Below, piece by piece: positions 15,901-22,142 of a stretch of 47,394 nt of DNA. Both the position numbers and the translations under genes were made by a program. The stretch is taken from NCBI GenBank assembly GCA_036394915.1, contig DASWEE010000111.1, positions 1-47,394 on the forward strand. Direction: 5' to 3'. How positions within the stretch are numbered: position 1 is the stretch's first letter; the number at the start of each line of letters is the position of its first letter. The DNA comes from JACDER01 sp036394915. Its GTDB lineage: Bacteria; Actinomycetota; Thermoleophilia; Gaiellales; Gaiellaceae. The notes under the pieces were generated by a model, which made no database searches, was not told the origin of the DNA, and worked only from the letters and a program-made list of their open reading frames with translations.

Positions 15901-16268
15901 TCCCCTCCGCCGTTCGTCGTGCGCTCGAGGAGCACGCGCGCAAGGAGGCGCCAAACGAGGCCTGCGGGCTCGTCCTGCTCCGCGACGGCACGGCCGTTCG
16001 CTACGAGCGGGGGCGGAACGCCGCGGCATCGCCATACCGCTTCGAGCTCGACGTCGATCCCGAGCTCTGGTTCCTCGAGGACGAGGGCTACGAGCTGGCG
16101 GTCTTCCATTCGCATCTCACGGCGCCCGCGCGCCCGTCCCGAACGGATGTCGAACGGATCGGGCTCTGGGAGGGTCGCCCGTACCTGATCCTGAGCCTGG
16201 GCTCGGGCGAGCTCGCCGCCTTCCGAATCGCGGACGGACAGGTGAACGAAGAGTCGCTAGCTACTTGA
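15894..16268 (+). CDS. mec: Mec-type JAMM/MPN zinc metalloprotease
   Basis: The product is 124 residues, a compact JAMM domain. The complete motif is present: Glu22 (NEACGL), His72-Ser-His74, then Ser82 and Asp85 in HSHLTAPARPSRTD. In mycobacteria Mec hydrolyses the CysO-cysteine adduct to release cysteine and regenerate CysO. Here it could also remove the two residues after the CysO Gly-Gly. Start choice lies between adjacent GTG codons at 15894 and 15897; the second makes a GTGA overlap with the cysM stop. The 3' end overlaps the convergent cupredoxin gene by 8 bp. Confidence 0.93.
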   Translation: MVIPSAVRRALEEHARKEAPNEACGLVLLRDGTAVRYERGRNAAASPYRFELDVDPELWFLEDEGYELAVFHSHLTAPARPSRTDVERIGLWEGRPYLILSLGSGELAAFRIADGQVNEESLAT

Positions 16269-16662
16269 CGGTGAAGCCCGCGTACTGGCCGAACTTGTAG
16301 TGCCCGGGCAGGTTGCAGAGCAGGACGTACTTGCCCGCCGCCAGCTTGACCGTGAGCTTCTTCGTCTGTCCCGGCTTGAACGGCTTGATCAGACCCTTGA
16401 CGCCCGTGAGCTTTGCCACCTGACCCTTGAGCGGCAGCTTGCCGGGCGCCCGGTTCGTCTTCACGACGACGAACTCGTGCTTCAGCTTGCCCTTGTTGTG
16501 GACGACGAAGGTGACGCTCCCCGCCTTCGAGCTCCTGGGCGCCAGCACCTTGAACTCCTTCAGCGAGACGGCGACGCTCGGCCCCATCTGGTTGACCGCC
16601 AGCGCGGCCGCGGCGCCCACGCCGGCGAGCACGACGATGGCGGCTAGAAGCCTTCTGCGCAT
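16261..16662 (-). CDS. Secreted cupredoxin, sulfocyanin-like, with Gln at the axial position
   Basis: The product is 133 residues. An N-terminal membrane or signal segment (LLAAIVVLAGVGAAAALAV) precedes a cupredoxin domain. Copper ligands are His62 (KHEFVV), Cys116 and His121 (CNLPGHYKFGQ). The axial position, usually Met in the CxxxxHxxxxM pattern, is Gln126. Gln is the axial ligand in stellacyanins, so a low-potential type 1 copper site is possible. It is the second gene of a two-cupredoxin operon, 9 nt after its neighbour. Its stop overlaps the mec stop region by 8 bp. Confidence 0.85.
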   Translation of the reverse strand: MRRRLLAAIVVLAGVGAAAALAVNQMGPSVAVSLKEFKVLAPRSSKAGSVTFVVHNKGKLKHEFVVVKTNRAPGKLPLKGQVAKLTGVKGLIKPFKPGQTKKLTVKLAAGKYVLLCNLPGHYKFGQYAGFTVK

Positions 16663-16671
16663 GCCCTGACT

Positions 16672-17049
16672 CTACGTGACCCTGAAGGAGCCGTGCATCA
16701 TCGACTTGTGGACGTCGCACCAGTACTTGTAGGTGCCCTTCTTCAGCCGAACGTCCTTCCAGGTCTTCGTTCCCAGGTAGCGCACGCTCGTGCTCTTGTT
16801 GACCCCCGGACCGGCCAGGTGGAAGTTGTGGTTCGTCGCCCGATCCTGGATCACGAATGTGTACAGCCCGGGCTTGAGCCGCTTGACGCGGACGAAGTCG
16901 TAATTCGTCAGCTTGATCTCGTAGCCGGGGCCGGTCTTACCGTACAGCTTCGTCACCTTGACCTTGTGGGCGGCCGCATGCGTGGCGCCGGCGGCGACGA
17001 GCGCGCCGGACAGGGCGAGAGCGACGAGCGGGAAACGGAGTCGAGACAC
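16672..17049 (-). CDS. Secreted cupredoxin domain protein, plastocyanin-like
   Basis: The product is 125 residues starting at GTG 17049, chosen because a strong Shine-Dalgarno (AAAGGAG) precedes it and a signal peptide follows (RFPLVALALSGALVAAGATHA). The mature domain has HNFHLAG (His74 or His77) and YWCDVHKSMMHG (Cys111, His114, Met117 or Met118), a short-loop type 1 or red copper ligand set. It probably moves electrons or sequesters copper outside the membrane. First gene of the cupredoxin pair; the upstream region carries an inverted repeat that could be an operator. Confidence 0.88.
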   Translation of the reverse strand: MSRLRFPLVALALSGALVAAGATHAAAHKVKVTKLYGKTGPGYEIKLTNYDFVRVKRLKPGLYTFVIQDRATNHNFHLAGPGVNKSTSVRYLGTKTWKDVRLKKGTYKYWCDVHKSMMHGSFRVT

Positions 17050-17080
17050 GTGCTGCTCCTTTCGATTTCCTCTTGCCGTG

Positions 17081-17102
17081 GGAGTACGGGTCCCGGTACT
17101 CC
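17081..17102. promoter_or_regulatory. Inverted repeat upstream of the cupredoxin operon
   Basis: The arms are ggagtac (17081-17087) and gtactcc (17096-17102) separated by 8 nt. It sits 32 nt upstream of the cupredoxin start, a plausible position for an operator or 5' UTR hairpin. Copper control is only a guess from context. Confidence 0.35.
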
Positions 17103-17156
17103 AGAACCGCTCGATGGTAGCGATACTGCCCGAGTGAACGTGCCGGAAGGTTGTAA

Positions 17157-17270
17157 CACGGGGGAACCCATGGTTCCCCCGTGCGCCCCCTCCTTCACAG
17201 CTCTCTCGTCCGGGCGGCCCTCGGGCTGCGCTCGAGCAAAGCTCGGCTCCGCCTACGCGCGGCTGCGCTC
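17157..17270. repeat. Composite palindromic repeat, copy 2
   Basis: Module A is a perfect inverted repeat with 12-bp arms (cacgggggaacc, 17157-17168, and its complement at 17172-17183) around a cat loop. CCCCCTCC follows at 17186-17193. Module B is cgagc-aaa-gctcg at 17233-17245. Module A is identical over 27 bp to the copy at 38122-38148, and the two share the flanking CCCCCTCCTT. It abuts the pterin dehydratase start. Confidence 0.75.
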
Positions 17271-17278
17271 GCCCTGAC

Positions 17279-17524
17279 GTGGAAATCCCGGACGGATGGC
17301 GCGAGATCGACGGGGCGCTCGAGCGTGAGTTCGTGCTCGCGGACTTCGCCGAGGCGCTCGCATTCGTGAACCGCGTCGGCGAGCTGGCCGAGTCCGAGAA
17401 CCACCATCCCGACATCGCCGTCCACTGGAATCGCGTGACGCTGCGTTGGTGGACGCACGTCCAGAACGCCGTCACCGCCCGTGACGCGGAGCTGGCGGCG
17501 AAGACGAACGAGCTCGCGGGCTAG
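17279..17524 (+). CDS. phhB: Pterin-4a-carbinolamine dehydratase
   Basis: The product is 81 residues. The DCoH/PCD signature is clear: LEREFVLADFAEALAFVNRV, then the catalytic ENHHPDI (His42, His43), His60 in WWTH and an ending TARDAELAAKTN. It dehydrates 4a-hydroxytetrahydropterin, or in bacteria lacking phenylalanine hydroxylase may act in molybdopterin handling. The usual N-terminal helix is absent, since family members are about 95-105 residues. The GTG start comes only 9 nt after the palindromic repeat, so the repeat may have replaced the original 5' end. The stop shares CTAG with the CNNM gene. Confidence 0.88.
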   Translation: MEIPDGWREIDGALEREFVLADFAEALAFVNRVGELAESENHHPDIAVHWNRVTLRWWTHVQNAVTARDAELAAKTNELAG

Positions 17525-18834
17525 GCGCTTTCCTCGGCCGACACGGCCTGTTCCTGCTCGGACGCCGGCTCGGGGAACCGCACCGTCAGCCGCTGGATAC
17601 GCGTGCCCTCGACCTCGTCGACGCGGAAGTGAAGATTCTCGTGCTCGACGTCGTCGCCCTCCTCCGGAGCGCGCCCGAGCTGACCGAAGACGAACCCGCC
17701 GACGGAGTGGTAGTCCTCGACCGGTAGCTCCGTCCCGAACTGCTCGTTGAAGTCGTCGATCGGGAACGTGCCGTGGATGCGGACCGTGTTCTCGTCGATG
17801 CGCTCGACCGACTCGTCGGGCAGGTCGAACTCGTCCTCGATCTCGCCCACGATCTCCTCCAGCAGGTCCTCGAGCGTGACGATTCCCTCCATCGCGCCGT
17901 ACTCGTCGACCACGATCGCCATGTGCTGGTTCTTCGATCGGAACTCGGCGAGCAGGCTGGCGAGATCCTTCGTCTCGGGAACGAAGAACGCCGCCCGCAA
18001 CAGCTCTTCGATCTTCACGTTGGCGATGCCGCGGTCCATCAGCGCGGAGAAGAGGTCGCGGACGTGCAGGACGCCGACGATCTCGTCGAGCGAGCCCCGG
18101 TAGACCGGGTAGCGCGTGTAGGGGGAGTCCATCACGGCTTCGAGGGCCTCCTCTGGCGGGAGGTCGATCGAGAGCGCCACGACCTCGGGCCGCGGCACCA
18201 TCACGTCGGCGGCCTCCTTGTCGGCGAAGTCGAAGACCTTGTAGAGCATCTCCTGCTCCTCCTCCTCGATCTCGCCGTGGCGCTTCGAGCGGTCGAGCAG
18301 CATCTTCAGCTCGGCCTCGGAGTGGACGTCGCCCTCGGCGCCTGGAGGCTCCATTCCCATCGCGCGCAGGATCGCCTCGGTCGAGCGCTGCAGGACCCAG
18401 ATCAGCGGCTTGGCGACGATGAAGAAGCCGCGAACCGGCGCCGACACGGCGAGCGCCACCCGCTCCGAGTATCGGAGGGCCACGCCCTTCGGGACGAGCT
18501 CGCCGATCACGACGTGGAAGAAGGTGATGATCAGGAACGCGATCGCGATCGCGATCGCCGTCGCCATCACAGGGTCGAAGACTCGGGCGAGGACGGGCTC
18601 GCCCAGAGCACCGATACCCAGTGAGGTGAGCGTGACGCCGAGCTGCATGGCCGCGATGAAGCGCGGCGGCTCCGCGGTGATCGTCAGCACCGCCCGGGCG
18701 CTGCGGTTGCCCTGCTCCTCGAGCTCGCGTATACGCGTACGGCGCGCGGTGACGAGGCCGTATTCGGCCGCCACGAAAAAGCCGTTCAGCAGGATCAGCG
18801 CTGCAACGGCGAGCAGTTCGAGAAAGATCGTCAC
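17521..18834 (-). CDS. CNNM/CorC (hemolysin C) family membrane protein
   Basis: The product is 437 residues. A DUF21/CNNM membrane domain (residues 1-190; FLELLAVAALILLNGFFVAAEYGLV, then FLIITFFHVVIGELVPKGVAL) is followed by a paired CBS domain (about 215-335; VMVPRPEVVALSID, HMAIVVDEYGAMEGIVTLEDLLEEIVG) and a CorC/HlyC transporter-associated domain (about 345-425). Homologues bind Mg-ATP in the CBS pair and are linked to Mg2+ or Na+ efflux. It is convergent with phhB, sharing CTAG. It lies 53 nt downstream of the metallo-hydrolase gene. Confidence 0.92.
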   Translation of the reverse strand: MTIFLELLAVAALILLNGFFVAAEYGLVTARRTRIRELEEQGNRSARAVLTITAEPPRFIAAMQLGVTLTSLGIGALGEPVLARVFDPVMATAIAIAIAFLIITFFHVVIGELVPKGVALRYSERVALAVSAPVRGFFIVAKPLIWVLQRSTEAILRAMGMEPPGAEGDVHSEAELKMLLDRSKRHGEIEEEEQEMLYKVFDFADKEAADVMVPRPEVVALSIDLPPEEALEAVMDSPYTRYPVYRGSLDEIVGVLHVRDLFSALMDRGIANVKIEELLRAAFFVPETKDLASLLAEFRSKNQHMAIVVDEYGAMEGIVTLEDLLEEIVGEIEDEFDLPDESVERIDENTVRIHGTFPIDDFNEQFGTELPVEDYHSVGGFVFGQLGRAPEEGDDVEHENLHFRVDEVEGTRIQRLTVRFPEPASEQEQAVSAEESA

Positions 18835-18887
18835 GTCGACGCCCCGCTGGGCGGACGTCTAGGAATTTCTTCGTCGTCCAACAGGAT

Positions 18888-19823
18888 CTAGGCCGCAGTA
18901 TAGGTAACCGGGCCGACGTCCCCGAGCCGCCGCGCCGAGCCGGTCGTAACGAGCCGTTCGAGGTGCGAGAGCGTCTCCGCGACGGCGAAGCGGCGTTGCG
19001 ACGGGCCGAGCTCGGTCGGGAAGAGCGCGAGCGAGACGGCGTAGCCCGTGCGCGGCTCGGGCCCGAGCGCCTCCGCCGTCCGCTCGAGCCGCTCGTCGTG
19101 GTGCTCGACGATCTCCCGTGCACGGGCGACGGGGTCGTCGATCGGCTCGCCGTGGCCGGGAAGGGCGATGCGGGGCGCGAGCTCGAACGTCCGCTGAAGC
19201 GATGCGAGGTACGCGCCGAGCGGGTCGGGGCGCGACTCGGGATAGAGCCCGACGGCGGGCGTGATCCCCGGCAGGAGGTGATCTCCCGCGAGCAGGACGC
19301 CGTCGTGGAGGAAGCCGAGATGGCCGTCGGCGTGTCCGGGGAGCTCGACCACGTCCCAGCCGCCCACACGGTCACCCTCGGCCAGCCGCTCGGGATCGCG
19401 GGCGAACCGGATCAGGGGGGCGGCCGCCACGCCCTGGTCGAGCACCTCGTCGGCGATCTCCGGCGGGACGCCGTGACCCCGGAACCAGGCGGCAATGCGC
19501 TCGGGCCAGTCCCGGCTCCCCCACACCTGCTCGCACTGCTCGTAGTCGAGCCTCCCCTGGAAGACCGGCGCCCCGGTGACTCGATGGGCGGTCTCCCCGC
19601 CCCAGACGTGATCGGGATGGAAATGGGTGATGAGGATGCGCTCGACCGGCTCCTCGAGCTCAGCCCGGAGCAGCTCCTCGAGATCGGGCAGGCCGAGCCC
19701 CGTGTCCACGAGCATCCATCCGTCCTCGCCCCGAACCACGTAGCAGTGGACGTGCCCCGGAGACATCGGGAGCGGGATCGTCAGGCGACGGATGCCGGGG
19801 GCCAGTGCGTCGATCGCGGCCAT
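18888..19823 (-). CDS. Metallo-beta-lactamase fold hydrolase
   Basis: The product is 311 residues. The MBL motif ITHFHPDHVWGG is present near residue 66, with later metal histidines in PGHADGHLGF and LPGHGEPI and the bridging Asp in LAGDHLLPG. A winged C-terminal helical extension (about 230-300) resembles LACTB2/RNase-like MBL proteins. It probably hydrolyses a thioester, phosphodiester or lactone; the substrate is unknown. The ATG at 19823 lies 10 nt from a LexA-type box shared with the divergent radical SAM gene, so it could be part of the same damage response. Confidence 0.9.
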   Translation of the reverse strand: MAAIDALAPGIRRLTIPLPMSPGHVHCYVVRGEDGWMLVDTGLGLPDLEELLRAELEEPVERILITHFHPDHVWGGETAHRVTGAPVFQGRLDYEQCEQVWGSRDWPERIAAWFRGHGVPPEIADEVLDQGVAAAPLIRFARDPERLAEGDRVGGWDVVELPGHADGHLGFLHDGVLLAGDHLLPGITPAVGLYPESRPDPLGAYLASLQRTFELAPRIALPGHGEPIDDPVARAREIVEHHDERLERTAEALGPEPRTGYAVSLALFPTELGPSQRRFAVAETLSHLERLVTTGSARRLGDVGPVTYTAA

Positions 19824-19832
19824 TCTCGTCTA

Positions 19833-19851
19833 CGAACGTATGTTCTATACT
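19833..19851. promoter_or_regulatory. LexA/SOS-type box overlapping a leaderless -10
   Basis: CGAACGTATGTTCT (19833-19846) matches 13 of 14 positions of the Gram-positive SOS consensus CGAACRNRYGTTYC. TATACT (19846-19851) begins on its last base and ends 6 nt before GTG 19858. A repressor bound here would block the radical SAM promoter and could affect the MBL gene start at 19823. Confidence 0.65.
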
Positions 19852-19857
19852 GATCGC

Positions 19858-20754
19858 GTGCGCGCGGAGTACCGGGAGGAGCCCTGCAAGGTCGCGCTCA
19901 ACCGCGTGCGAGGGATGGCGTTCGGCTGGTCGCTGAATCCGTACATGGGCTGCGTCCACCGGTGCACCTTCTGCTACGTCCGCGCCTTCGAGCTGCGCGC
20001 CGACCGGCCCTCCGACGACCGCTACGGCACGTCCATCCGCATCAAGGTCAACGTCGCCGAGGTGCTCCGCCGCGAGCTCGCGCGGCCGAGCTGGAAGCAC
20101 GAGGCGGTCGCGGTCGGCGCGGCGACCGACCCGTATCAGCCGGCCGAGGGGCGCTACCGGCTGACGCGTTCCTGCATCGAGGCGTTCGTGGACGCGCACA
20201 ACCCCTTCAACGTGATCACGCGCGGACCGCTGATCGTCCGCGACATCGACGTCCTGCAGGAGGCCTCCCGGAGAGCCGACGTGTCGGTGAATTTCTCGGT
20301 GCCGACGCTGGACGAGCGCGTCTGGTGCACGACCGAGCCCGGCACCGCTCCGCCGCGTCAGCGGCTGCGCGCTTTGAAGCGGCTCGTCGACGCCGGCATC
20401 AAGGCGGGCGTCGGGATGGCGCCGATCCTTCCGGGCATCTCGGACAAGCCGGAGCTGCTGCGGGAGGTCGTCCAGGCAGCGCGAGAGGCCGGAGCCACGC
20501 ATGTGTGGGCGAATCTCCTTCACCTGCGGCCGGGCACGCGCGAGCACTTCATGCACCACCTCGCCGAGGACTGGCCTGAGGAGGCCGAGCGCTACGAGCG
20601 GCTGTACGCGCGCGGGGCTCATCTGAGGAAGGACGTGACCGGCCCGGTCCAGGCCGTCGTCGCCGAGCTCCGCCGCGAGCACGGGATCGCCGACCGCCGC
20701 CGCACGCGGCTCGCTCCGCCGCCGGAGCCGGAACAGCTCGAGCTCGCACTATAG
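19858..20754 (+). CDS. Radical SAM protein, Rv2578c / spore-photoproduct-lyase-like family
   Basis: The product is 298 residues. The cluster motif is Cys32-x3-Cys36-x2-Cys39 in GCVHRCTFCYVRAF, the CxxxCxxC [4Fe-4S] signature, preceded by LNPYMGC. It continues with VAVGAATDPYQPAE and ITRGPLIVRD, typical of the SplB-like/Rv2578c group. It should cleave S-adenosylmethionine to a 5'-deoxyadenosyl radical; the substrate is not established. GTG 19858 is preferred over the upstream in-frame ATG (19840) because the -10 box lies between them. LexA-type control would support a DNA-repair role. Confidence 0.88.
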   Translation: MRAEYREEPCKVALNRVRGMAFGWSLNPYMGCVHRCTFCYVRAFELRADRPSDDRYGTSIRIKVNVAEVLRRELARPSWKHEAVAVGAATDPYQPAEGRYRLTRSCIEAFVDAHNPFNVITRGPLIVRDIDVLQEASRRADVSVNFSVPTLDERVWCTTEPGTAPPRQRLRALKRLVDAGIKAGVGMAPILPGISDKPELLREVVQAAREAGATHVWANLLHLRPGTREHFMHHLAEDWPEEAERYERLYARGAHLRKDVTGPVQAVVAELRREHGIADRRRTRLAPPPEPEQLELAL

Positions 20755-20755
20755 T
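20750..20755 (+). promoter_or_regulatory. -10 element of the secreted protein gene
   Basis: TATAGT ends 6 nt before GTG 20762, inside the last codons and stop of the radical SAM gene. Leaderless. Confidence 0.55.
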
Positions 20756-20761
20756 TTCCTC

Positions 20762-21481
20762 GTGGCGAACGTCACACGCCTCGTTCTAGCAATGCTGGTG
20801 GCGGGACTGGTGACGGCGGCAGGCCATCGCAGCAATGGCTACGCTCGCTCGAACCAATGCTCGCCTGGCTCTGTCAGCGCGGTCATCAACGGAAAGCACG
20901 TGTGCCTCAGGGCGCGGCAACGCTGCTCAGCTCGTTTCGAGCGCAGTTACAACAAGTACGGCTTCCACTGCCACCGCGGCGTGCTTTGGGTGGACCCGTG
21001 GGCGCCGTTTCGGCTACGGCCGCTCCACCTTCCGGTAGTCGGACCGCATGCGGCATGTCCGCGGACGCCCGCACGTCAGGTGAGCCCGTCATGGGGAATC
21101 GCGCTCGATGACGGCTCGCCCCCGTACCCGCTTCCGTTCCCTAGAGGCCTCATCACGTATTCGCCGTCGGCGCTGCAAAAAGACGGATGGCTTCCGCACA
21201 AGACAATCTGGGTCGCGCCGGTTGACCTCCTGGGACCGGTTCTCGTGCGCGGTCGCCAGCTCGGCGGGCGGAACGTCGTCAAGTTTTCCGGTTACCCGAT
21301 CCAGGCCCACTCGGCGCTTCGCCTGCGCTTCAGTGGCCGTGAGTTCGCCGGAGGCTGGCAGGAGGGTCAGCCAAAGGGGTATACCCTCGTTCGCGCGCCG
21401 GGCTGCTACGGGCTACAGGTCGACGGCGAGGGGTTCAGCGAGGTCCTCGTGTTCGAGGCCAGGCGAGTCTCCGGCAAATAG
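20762..21481 (+). CDS. Secreted Cys-rich protein of unknown function
   Basis: The product is 239 residues with a signal peptide (VTRLVLAMLVAGLVTAAG). The mature N-terminal part has regularly spaced cysteines (NQCSPG, HVCLRA, QRCSARF, FHCHRG), so it is probably disulfide-stabilised. The C-terminal part contains KTIWVAPVDLLGPVLVRGRQL and a GCYGLQVDGEGFSEVLVFEA segment of beta-strand character. I do not recognise the family. Codon use matches the neighbours, so no sign of recent transfer. Confidence 0.78.
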   Translation: MANVTRLVLAMLVAGLVTAAGHRSNGYARSNQCSPGSVSAVINGKHVCLRARQRCSARFERSYNKYGFHCHRGVLWVDPWAPFRLRPLHLPVVGPHAACPRTPARQVSPSWGIALDDGSPPYPLPFPRGLITYSPSALQKDGWLPHKTIWVAPVDLLGPVLVRGRQLGGRNVVKFSGYPIQAHSALRLRFSGREFAGGWQEGQPKGYTLVRAPGCYGLQVDGEGFSEVLVFEARRVSGK

Positions 21482-21484
21482 AAT
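21479..21484 (+). promoter_or_regulatory. -10 element of the 63-residue protein gene
   Basis: TAGAAT begins within the preceding stop codon (TAG) and ends 7 nt before ATG 21492. Leaderless. Confidence 0.5.
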
Positions 21485-21491
21485 CCGGCCG

Positions 21492-21683
21492 ATGGCCGAG
21501 GACGGGTACCTCCTGTTCGTGTGGAAGCCGAGTGGCTACGAGCTCGAGCAGCGCTCGGGCGAGCCGCCTTCGGTCGGCGACGAGGTCGAGGTCGGCGAAG
21601 TGATCCAGCGGGTCGGGAAGATCGCGCCCTCACCGCTGCCCGGAGACTCCCGCCTCTGCGCGTACTTACAGCCGGTCCGCTGA
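21492..21683 (+). CDS. Small conserved-looking cytoplasmic protein, function unknown
   Basis: The product is 63 residues, starting MAEDGYLLFVWKPSGY and ending PGDSRLCAYLQ. It is compact, acidic and probably an all-beta fold (alternating ELEQRSGEPP, VGDEVEVGEVIQRVGKI). There is no signal peptide or helix-turn-helix. The ATG is fixed by the TAGAAT box and the absence of sense similarity upstream. I cannot name a family with certainty. The next gene starts one base after its stop. Confidence 0.65.
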   Translation: MAEDGYLLFVWKPSGYELEQRSGEPPSVGDEVEVGEVIQRVGKIAPSPLPGDSRLCAYLQPVR

Positions 21684-21684
21684 G

Positions 21685-22142
21685 ATGGCTGCGACGCGCT
21701 CGTTCGTGAGCGCGGTCGCTCTTGCTTGGGTGCTCATCGCCTTCGTCACGTCGGCAAGCGCCCGGCCGGTTGCCGGCTGCAAGTTGAAATGGCGCACAGC
21801 CAAGACGTTCGCGCAAAACTCGTTCGCCGACGTGCTCGCGCTCTCGCCGTCGAACGTCTGGGCGGTGGGCGGCGGCGGGGCCCGTCACGGTCTCGTGGCT
21901 CACTGGCGGACCGGACGCTGAAGACCGGGGACTGGCTGAGAGACGTCGACGCGACGGCGGCGAACGACGTCTGGGTCGTCGGGTTCGGGGACGCCGCTCA
22001 CTGGAATGGACGGCGGTGGACGACGACGATCCTGCCCAGGATCAGCCTGGCGGGAGTGGCGGCGATCAGTCGCCGGAACGTCTGGGCCGTCGGGGGCGGT
22101 CACGGTCGCCGCGCAGTGATCCTCCACTACTCCTGCGGCTAG
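21685..22142 (+). pseudogene. Frameshifted secreted beta-propeller-like protein (NVWAVG repeats)
   Basis: A signal peptide (SAVALAWVLIAFVTSASA) and the first repeat (LALSPSNVWAVGGGG) are read from ATG 21685 to a TGA at 21919-21921. The same repeat pattern continues in another frame to 22142: DVDATAANDVWVVG, then AAISRRNVWAVGGG. The break falls in HW(R)TGR/DRTLKTGDW around 21905-21920, consistent with a single-base indel. Without it the product would be about 150 residues. It could be a real pseudogene, a sequencing error or programmed frameshifting. The stop shares CTAG with the flavoprotein gene. Confidence 0.7.

Noticed and set aside
17195..19375. 726-residue minus-strand ORF
   Set aside because: It is an out-of-frame reading through the MBL and CNNM genes; the real products with full motifs lie in other frames.
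19840..19860. ATG 19840 as the radical SAM start
   Set aside because: It lies inside the LexA-type box, upstream of the -10 element, so a transcript from TATACT would not include it.
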